6,080 nt of DNA from Gaiellasilicea sp035575835 (GTDB lineage: Bacteria; Actinomycetota; Thermoleophilia; Gaiellales; Gaiellaceae): NCBI GenBank assembly GCA_035575835.1, contig DATLXM010000177.1, forward strand, positions 1 to 6,080. Reading direction: 5' to 3'. The position numbers and the translations under genes were made by a program. The notes beneath the pieces were generated by a model. It saw only the letters and a list, made by a program, of their open reading frames with translations, ran no database searches and was not told the origin of the DNA. Numbering within the stretch: the first letter of the stretch is position 1; every line of letters starts with the position of its first letter. Positions 1 to 4,739 of the stretch are shown here, in pieces.

Positions 1-108
1 AACCACTATCCGGGCGTCGTCCAGCTGATGGCCGAAGTCGGCGCCGACACGGCGCTCGAGCGGCAGCCGGACGCCGGCTCGATCGCCCACTTCGTCCGCC
101 GGCCCTAG
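1..108 (+). CDS. C-terminal fragment of an unidentified protein (5' end outside window)
   Basis: Frame 1 is open from the window edge to a TAG at 106-108 and encodes the last 35 residues of a protein, beginning NHYPGVVQLM and ending AHFVRRP. I do not recognise the family. The ending, a probable beta strand closing on basic residues, would fit the last strand of a class I SAM methyltransferase or another Rossmann-type enzyme, but that is only a guess. The stop shares its G with the GTG start of the next gene (TAGTG), so the two are probably cotranscribed and translationally coupled. This makes a role in the same glycan pathway plausible. Composition matches the neighbouring genes. Confidence 0.6.
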   Translation, partial: NHYPGVVQLMAEVGADTALERQPDAGSIAHFVRRP

Positions 109-986
109 TGCGCATCGTTGCCGTGGTTCTCTCGTGGAACGGGCGTGAGGATACGCTCGCCTGCCTCCAATCGCTGCAGGGAGTCGAGACGGTCGTCGTC
201 GACAACGGGTCCCCCGACGGCTCGGCGGACGCGGTCGCCGAGCACCATCCCGAGGTCGAGCTGATCCGGACCGGGGTCAACCTCGGCTTCGCGGGCGGGA
301 ACAACGTCGGCGTCCGGCGAGCCCTCGATCGGGGTGCGGACTGGGTCGTGCTCGTGAACAACGACGCCACGGTCGCCGCCGATTTCGCCGAGGCGGTGGC
401 GGCCACGGCCGCGCGCCACCCGGACGCCGGCGCACTCGCCGGCAAGGTCTATCTCGCCGATCCGCCAGACCTGCTCTGGTACGCCGGCGGCAGCTTCGAG
501 CCCCGGGTCGGGTACAGCGGGCGCACCCGCGGCGCGGGCAAGCGGGACGAGGGCAGCTACGACGCCGAGATCGACGTCGACTGGGGCACCGGCGCGCTGC
601 TGGCTGTGTCACGCACGGCGGTCGAGCGTGCAGGCCTCCTCGACGAGGAGCTCTTCGCCTACATGGAGGACGTGGACTGGTGCCTGCGGATCCGGGACGC
701 GGGCCAGCGCGTCGTCTTCGCCCCGTCTGTCAAGGCGTGGCACCGCGTGTCGGCCTCGACCGGGGGAGCGGCCTCGACGACGAGCCTCTACTACCACTGT
801 CGGAACACCCTCGCCGTGTGCGAGCGCCGCAGACCGCTCGGTCGTGGCCACACCGGCGTCCGCCGGGCCATCGTCGTCGCGACTCATCTCCTTCAGGCGC
901 TCCGGCATCCGACCCGTCGCGCCGCTGCCTGGGCCGTCGTCCGTGCATGGCGCGACTATCGCCGCGGGCGCATGGGGCGGCGCTAG
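108..986 (+). CDS. GT2 family glycosyltransferase, rhamnosyltransferase-like
   Basis: This 292-aa GT-A fold enzyme is predicted to transfer a sugar from a nucleotide-sugar donor to a glycan or lipid-linked acceptor in the cytoplasm. The fold opens with VVLSWNG (residues 6-12), followed by VDNGSPDGS (31-39), the loop NLGFAGGNN (58-66) and VLVNNDA (81-87), whose NND takes the metal- and nucleotide-binding DXD position. WGTGALLAVSR (159-169) and the acceptor-side motif MEDVDWCLRIRDAG (186-199) follow, with ED.D holding the likely catalytic base. His212 lies in the usual W-H segment. This motif set is typical of the WbbL/RfbN-like rhamnosyltransferase branch, but donor and acceptor cannot be read from sequence. 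The C-terminus (about 240-292) is Arg-rich, has no clear membrane helix and may touch the membrane surface. The GTG start is chosen because the fold begins at once and the start overlaps the upstream stop as TAGTG; no Shine-Dalgarno is visible. Length is normal for the family. Confidence 0.92.
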   Translation: MRIVAVVLSWNGREDTLACLQSLQGVETVVVDNGSPDGSADAVAEHHPEVELIRTGVNLGFAGGNNVGVRRALDRGADWVVLVNNDATVAADFAEAVAATAARHPDAGALAGKVYLADPPDLLWYAGGSFEPRVGYSGRTRGAGKRDEGSYDAEIDVDWGTGALLAVSRTAVERAGLLDEELFAYMEDVDWCLRIRDAGQRVVFAPSVKAWHRVSASTGGAASTTSLYYHCRNTLAVCERRRPLGRGHTGVRRAIVVATHLLQALRHPTRRAAAWAVVRAWRDYRRGRMGRR

Positions 987-2035
987 AGCGAGCGGTAGAC
1001 CGCCTCGTGGCGCCGCGCTGTCTCCGCCCACGTGAACGTGCTCGCCCGCTGGAGCCCGGCGGCGACGAGCCGCTGAGGACTCTCGAGCACCGCCGCGACG
1101 ACGGCGGCGATGTCCTCGGGATCCGTCGGGTCGAAGTAAGCGGCCGCGTCGCCGCAGGCCTCGGACAGCGAGCCCGCATTCGAGCTCGCGACGGGACAGC
1201 CGCAGGCCATCGCCTCGAGTGGCGGCTGGCCGAAGCCCTCGTAAAGGCTCGGGAAGACGAGGCAAGCCGCCCGCCGGTAGAGCGACGCGAGCTCGTCGAG
1301 CGAGACGAGGCCTTCGACCCGGACGCCCGCGGGCACCGGTCGGCCCTCGTGGCCTCCGCCTGTCAGCACAAGCTCCAGGCCGGGTCGCTCCCGGCGGAGG
1401 AGCGCGAACGCCTCGAAGAGGCGCTCGTGGTTCTTGTGCGGCCACGGACGTGCGGGATAGAGCAAGAAGTTCTCGCGCGGCTCGTCGCCTGGGCAGAACC
1501 GCTCGTGGTCGAGCCCGTGCGGGATCGCGTGCACCTGGGCGGGCACGACCCCGAGCCGCTCGACGACGCCGCGCCGGACGAACTGGCTCGGCACGATCAC
1601 CGCGTCGGCGTGCCTCGCCGACCCCTCGTGGGCGCGGCGACGGAACGCGCGCTCGGCCCGCCCGAAGAGGTGAGGCATCTCCAGGTGCTGCAGATCGTGC
1701 ACCGTGACCGCGGTCGGGAGACCGAGCCTCGGCAGCGCGATCGTCAGGGGGTAGTGGACGGCGTCGAGCCCTTCGTAGCGGCGCCGGAACGGCCCGGGCC
1801 GCGCCGCCGCGAGCGCCATCGCAAGGAGCCGCTCCGGGATCGAGCGCGCGGCGCGGTACTCCGGCACGGCGACCTCGGGCAGCCCTTCGCCCGCCCCTCC
1901 GGCGACCGGCGGCACGAACACCGAATAGTCGAGCTCGCCGACCTCCGCGAGCCCGCGCGCGAGTCCCCGGACGTAGGTCTCGGAGCCGCCGACCGCAGCG
2001 GGAACGAGCGTCAGCAGGCTGATCCCGACGCGCAT
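983..2035 (-). CDS. GT4 family glycosyltransferase (GT-B fold, retaining)
   Basis: This complete 350-aa GT-B enzyme resembles mannosyl- and rhamnosyltransferases of surface polysaccharide clusters. The N-terminal domain begins MRVGISLLTL, with the acceptor and phosphate loop GGSETYVRGLARGL (16-29) and the conserved VHDLQH (112-117). The linker IPHGLDHERF (171-180) leads into the donor domain. There YPARPWPHKNHERLFEAF (193-210) supplies the donor-phosphate-binding Arg/Lys, and YEGFGQPPLEAMACG (265-279) contains the GT4 E-x7-E motif, E266 and E274. The C-terminal helix W-A-E-T-A-R-R (336-342) packs back in the usual way. It is the only gene on the minus strand. It converges on the GT2 gene with a shared CTAG and diverges from the 135-aa protein gene across 39 bp. 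The ATG at 2035 is 6 bases downstream of a TAGGCT box, which suggests a leaderless mRNA. Sugar specificity is not deducible. Confidence 0.94.
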   Translation of the reverse strand: MRVGISLLTLVPAAVGGSETYVRGLARGLAEVGELDYSVFVPPVAGGAGEGLPEVAVPEYRAARSIPERLLAMALAAARPGPFRRRYEGLDAVHYPLTIALPRLGLPTAVTVHDLQHLEMPHLFGRAERAFRRRAHEGSARHADAVIVPSQFVRRGVVERLGVVPAQVHAIPHGLDHERFCPGDEPRENFLLYPARPWPHKNHERLFEAFALLRRERPGLELVLTGGGHEGRPVPAGVRVEGLVSLDELASLYRRAACLVFPSLYEGFGQPPLEAMACGCPVASSNAGSLSEACGDAAAYFDPTDPEDIAAVVAAVLESPQRLVAAGLQRASTFTWAETARRHEAVYRSL

Positions 2036-2041
2036 CGGGCC

Positions 2042-2047
2042 AGCCTA
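2042..2047 (-). promoter_or_regulatory. Putative -10 box (TAGGCT) for the minus-strand GT4 gene
   Basis: On the minus strand, TAGGCT fits the actinobacterial TANNNT -10 pattern. Six bases separate it from the ATG at 2035-2033, so transcription starting at the usual distance would begin at or next to the ATG and give a leaderless mRNA. I see no convincing -35 hexamer. It deviates more from TATAAT than the opposing box, so it is the weaker call. A GGGGA sits just upstream and partly overlaps it on the minus strand; that could be read as a Shine-Dalgarno, but it lies too far from the ATG to be ideal. Confidence 0.4.
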
Positions 2048-2062
2048 TCCCCGCATGCCCGG

Positions 2063-2068
2063 TACAAT
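2063..2068 (+). promoter_or_regulatory. Putative -10 box (TACAAT) for the rightward operon, leaderless start
   Basis: TACAAT differs from the TATAAT consensus at one base and stands out in very GC-rich DNA. Six bases (2069-2074) separate it from the ATG at 2075, which puts the expected transcription start at the A of the start codon. There is no room for a 5' untranslated region or a ribosome binding site, so the first gene of the rightward operon is probably translated from a leaderless mRNA, as is common in actinobacteria. No clear -35 is visible 16-18 bp upstream. Confidence 0.55.
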
Positions 2069-2074
2069 CGACCG

Positions 2075-2482
2075 ATGCCCGATCAGCCGGAGGAAAACGC
2101 GCGCCTTGCAGGTGTTTCCTCGAATGGAGAGGTCGACGTCGCAGCGCTCTTCGAGCAGCTGAAGGAGGAAGTGCGCCGTTCAGGTGCCGCCCCCGGCGAG
2201 CACGGGCCGGGCGGGCCCGAGGACAGGCTCGCCGCTCGCGGCGACGCCGAGCGGCTCTGGCCCGTCTCCGCCGATCGCTCGCTCCAGCTCCGGCCAGGCT
2301 TTCGCGGCAAGGTCGCGAACCCGCCGAAGGCCGTGCTCCGCAAGCTGATGCGCTGGTACGTGGAGCCCGTCGCCTACGACCAGCGCTCGTTCAATGCGGC
2401 CGCCCTGCGCCTGATCGACGACCTCGAGACGCGGGTCGCCCAGCTGGAGTCGCAGCTCGAGCAGCAGCTGAAGTCGCGATGA
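2075..2482 (+). CDS. Free-standing helical accessory protein resembling the N-terminal module of glycan methyltransferases/glycosyltransferases
   Basis: This 135-aa protein has no catalytic motif. A short first segment, VDVAALFEQLKEEVRR (20-35), resembles the I-D-V-D-A-L helix that opens many multidomain SAM methyltransferases and glycosyltransferases of surface-glycan loci. A flexible Gly/Pro-rich linker follows (about 37-57), then a conserved-looking block. That block is WPVSADR (62-68), a basic amphipathic stretch RGKVANPPKAVLRKLMRWYVEP (77-98) and YDQRSFNAAALRLIDDL (101-117), grading into a coiled coil (about 110-133, heptad-like L/V spacing). No signal peptide or true membrane helix is seen. 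The basic amphipathic stretch could bind the inner membrane surface while the coiled coil binds a partner enzyme; that is inference. The frame is open far upstream, but the ATG at 2075 is chosen because homology-like sequence starts soon after it and TACAAT lies 6 bases before it. The stop overlaps the next GT4 start as ATGA. Confidence 0.8.
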   Translation: MPDQPEENARLAGVSSNGEVDVAALFEQLKEEVRRSGAAPGEHGPGGPEDRLAARGDAERLWPVSADRSLQLRPGFRGKVANPPKAVLRKLMRWYVEPVAYDQRSFNAAALRLIDDLETRVAQLESQLEQQLKSR

Positions 2483-3504
2483 GGATCGCGGTCTGCGCAC
2501 CGCAGGTGCCGTTCGTCCACGGCGGGGCCGAGATCTTCACCGACAAGCTCGTGGACGAGCTCCGCGCCCGCGGGCACGAGACCGAGCTCGTCACGATCCC
2601 CTTCAAGTGGTACCCCGGCACGAAGGTGCTCTCTCAGGCCTTCCTCTGGCGGCTCGCCGACCTCGAGGAGTCGAACGGCACCCCGATCGACATGGTGATC
2701 GCGACCAAGTTCCCCTCCTACTGCGTCCGCCATCCGAACAAGCGTGTGTGGGTTCTGCACCAGTTCCGGCAGGCCTACGAGCTCGACCGAACCGATCTCG
2801 GCCAGTTCTCCGAAGAACCGGCGGACCGGGCGTTGCGGCGCTCGGTCCAACGCCTGGACCGGGTCGCGCTCGGCGAGGCGAAGCGGCTCTTCGCCACCTC
2901 GCAGAACGTCGCGGGCAGGATCGAGCGCTCGACCGGCCTCCGTCCCGAGGTTATGCCCCACCCGCCCCAGGAGCTTCCGTATCGGTGCGAGGAGTACGGC
3001 GACTTCGTCCTCTCGGTCAACCGCCTCGACCGCGCCAAGCGAATCGACCTGCTGATCGAGGCCGCAGCGCTCGATCCAGGGCTGCGCGTCGTGATCAGCG
3101 GCGAAGGCCCCGATCGCGAGCGCCTCGAAGGAATCGCGCGCGAGCGCGGCCTGAACGGCAGGGTCGAGTTCGCCGGGCGGACGAGCGAGGACGATCTCGC
3201 CTCGCTCTACGCCCGCTGCCTCGCCGTTTACTACGCCCCGGTCGACGAGGACTTCGGGATGGTCCCGTTCGAGGCGTTCCTCTCCCGCAAGCCGGTGCTG
3301 ACGACGCACGACGCGGGCGGGCCGCTCGAGATCGTGACCGACCGGAGCACCGGGCTCGTGACCGCGCCCGAGCCACCCGCGCTCGCCGAGGCCGCAGGCT
3401 GGCTCCGCGAGCACCGTCGCGAGGCGGAGGCCTTCGGCGCCGCCGGCCACGAGCTCGCCGCGCGCGTCACCTGGGACAGCTGCATCGAGCGGCTGCTCGC
3501 ATGA
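2479..3504 (+). CDS. GT4 family glycosyltransferase (GT-B fold)
   Basis: This complete 341-aa retaining-type GT-B enzyme is predicted to be cytosolic and to use a nucleotide-sugar donor. The N-terminal domain has MRIAVCAPQVPFVHGGAEIF (1-20) with the Gly-Gly loop at 15-16. It continues with PFKWYP (41-46), IDMVIATKFPSY (70-81), HPNKRVWVLHQFRQAYEL (85-102) and FATSQNVAGRI (138-148). This N-domain pattern is typical of a widespread but largely uncharacterised GT4 subgroup. The donor domain has VLSVNRLDRAKRIDLLIEA (177-195), with Arg182 and Lys187 in the donor-phosphate region. ISGEGPDRERLE (206-217) follows, then EDFGMVPFEAFLSRKPV (257-273), which holds the E-x7-E pair E257 and E265. The start is fixed by the ATGA overlap with the preceding stop. 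No strong Shine-Dalgarno is present, so translation probably depends on coupling. The next gene starts with another ATGA. Sugar and linkage are unknown. Confidence 0.94.
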   Translation: MRIAVCAPQVPFVHGGAEIFTDKLVDELRARGHETELVTIPFKWYPGTKVLSQAFLWRLADLEESNGTPIDMVIATKFPSYCVRHPNKRVWVLHQFRQAYELDRTDLGQFSEEPADRALRRSVQRLDRVALGEAKRLFATSQNVAGRIERSTGLRPEVMPHPPQELPYRCEEYGDFVLSVNRLDRAKRIDLLIEAAALDPGLRVVISGEGPDRERLEGIARERGLNGRVEFAGRTSEDDLASLYARCLAVYYAPVDEDFGMVPFEAFLSRKPVLTTHDAGGPLEIVTDRSTGLVTAPEPPALAEAAGWLREHRREAEAFGAAGHELAARVTWDSCIERLLA

Positions 3505-4739
3505 ACGTCGCCTACTACAGCCCCATGCCGCCGGAGCGCTCCGGGATCGCCGACTACAGCGCCCTCCTGCTCCCGGCCCTCCGCCGGCACGCATCGGTTG
3601 ACGTCGTCCGCCGCGGCCGCACCCGCCCGGCGCGGGGCGCGGACCTCTCGCTCTACCACGTCGGCAACAACCCCGACGCGCACGGCTGGATCGTGGACGC
3701 GCTCCGCAAGCGTCCCGGCGTCGTCGTCCTGCACGACTTCGTCCTCCACCACCTGGTCGCCGGCCTGACGATCGGGCGGCGCGACGGGCACGGCTACCTC
3801 GACGCGATGGAGCGCGAAGGCGGCGTCGTCGCGCGCCTCCTCGCCCACGGCGTGCTCGACAAGCGGATCCCGCCCCTCTGGGAGAGCCGCCCGCAGGAGT
3901 TCCATCTCGCCGGGGAGGTGCTCGGGCTCGCGACAGGCCTGATCGTCCACTCCCATCACGTCGAGGAGCGCGCGCGCGCTGCAGGGTTCGAACGACCGAT
4001 CTGGCGGGTGCCGCACCCGGGCTGGCCGGTTCCCGAACTCGCCGCCGAGCACGTCGAGGGAGACCCGGTGATCGGCTCGTTCGGGAACCTGAACTCGAGC
4101 AAGCGCATTCCGCAGCTCCTGGAGGCATTCGCGCGGCTCCGTCGCGACCGCCCCGGCGCTCGCCTCCTCCTCGTCGGCGCAACGTCGCCCGGCTTCGATC
4201 TCGACCGGCGGCTGCAGCGGCTCGGATTGCCCTCGGACGGGATCGTGCGCGAGGACTACGTCGACGAGCGGCGCCTCTGGGCACTGATGGCGGCCTGCGA
4301 CGTCTGCGTCAACCTGCGGGCGCCGACGATGGGCGAGACCTCCGGCAGCGTCGTCCGCCAGCTCTCGCTCGGCAAGCCCGTGATCGTCAGCGACCTCGGC
4401 TGGTTCTCGGAGCTGCCCGCTGCGGCCGCGCTCAAGATCCCGGTCGGCGAGAGCGAGGTCGACGCGCTCCACGCGGCCCTCGAGCTGATCGCCCGCGACG
4501 GCGGCGTCCGCGAGGCGATGTCGCTCGCTGCGCTCGAGCTCGCCCGCCAGGAGCACGATCTCGACCACGTCGCCGAGCTCTACGCCTCAGCACTCGAGCA
4601 GGCGGCCGGCGGGGAGGCCGTCCTCGGTTCGGTGCTCGGCGACGTGACCGCCGCCGCCGCCGAGGTCGGGATCCCGGCGGGCTCGCCCGAGGCGTCGGAG
4701 CTCGCGCGCAGGCTGCACGAGATCGAGCTTGGTCGATAG
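3501..4739 (+). CDS. Atypical GT4-like glycosyltransferase lacking the second Glu of E-x7-E
   Basis: This 412-aa GT-B protein starts MNVAYYSPMPPERSGIADYS (1-20), an acceptor loop of the S-G-I-A-D-Y type. It continues with LSLYHVGNNPDAHGWI (49-64), VVVLHDFVLHHL (74-85) and LIVHSHHVEERA (147-158). The donor domain has IGSFGNLNSSKRIPQLLEAF (191-210), with K201 and R202 as likely donor-phosphate contacts, then LLLVGATSPGFDL (222-234). The motif GETSGSVVRQLSLGKPVIVSD (278-298) follows. Its first Glu (E279) is kept, but the residue eight positions on is Gln287, so the classical E-x7-E pair is incomplete. WFSELP (301-306) follows. A helical tail (about 365-412) extends beyond the usual GT4 C-terminus. 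The ATG at 3501 overlaps the upstream stop as ATGA; the frame is open further upstream, but only out-of-frame sequence of the preceding gene lies there. This is probably an active transferase of a divergent subgroup, though catalysis is not proven by sequence. Confidence 0.9.
   Translation: MNVAYYSPMPPERSGIADYSALLLPALRRHASVDVVRRGRTRPARGADLSLYHVGNNPDAHGWIVDALRKRPGVVVLHDFVLHHLVAGLTIGRRDGHGYLDAMEREGGVVARLLAHGVLDKRIPPLWESRPQEFHLAGEVLGLATGLIVHSHHVEERARAAGFERPIWRVPHPGWPVPELAAEHVEGDPVIGSFGNLNSSKRIPQLLEAFARLRRDRPGARLLLVGATSPGFDLDRRLQRLGLPSDGIVREDYVDERRLWALMAACDVCVNLRAPTMGETSGSVVRQLSLGKPVIVSDLGWFSELPAAAALKIPVGESEVDALHAALELIARDGGVREAMSLAALELARQEHDLDHVAELYASALEQAAGGEAVLGSVLGDVTAAAAEVGIPAGSPEASELARRLHEIELGR

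Noticed and set aside
992..1003. Short inverted repeat GCGG-TAGA-CCGC just past the convergent stops, considered as a terminator
   Set aside because: The stem is only 4 bp with a 4-base loop and no T-tract on either strand. It lies inside the minus-strand GT4 coding sequence, and such repeats arise often by chance in GC-rich DNA.
609..1445. 278-codon minus-strand open frame across the GT2/GT4 convergence
   Set aside because: It overlaps two well-supported genes and its sequence is Arg/Gly/Pro-rich without motifs.
3969..3980. Alternating CG-rich stretch, considered as an unusual DNA structure or phase-variable tract
   Set aside because: It is short, in frame, and encodes ordinary Arg/Ala residues of a helix. 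There is no homopolymer or tandem unit long enough to suggest slippage.
2374..4284. 636-codon minus-strand open frame
   Set aside because: It is antisense to the 135-aa protein gene and both downstream GT4 genes, all of which have recognisable motifs. Its translation is Arg/Ala-rich with no domain pattern, so it is an artefact of high GC.
3231..4568. 445-codon minus-strand open frame
   Set aside because: It is the reverse-strand shadow of the atypical GT4-like gene and the end of the GT4 before it. There is no recognisable fold, and the composition is typical of antisense translation.
4646..4663. CCG/GCC triplet run in the GT4-like gene, considered as a repeat element
   Set aside because: It is a short run encoding Ala residues in the C-terminal helical tail; no wider repeat structure is present.
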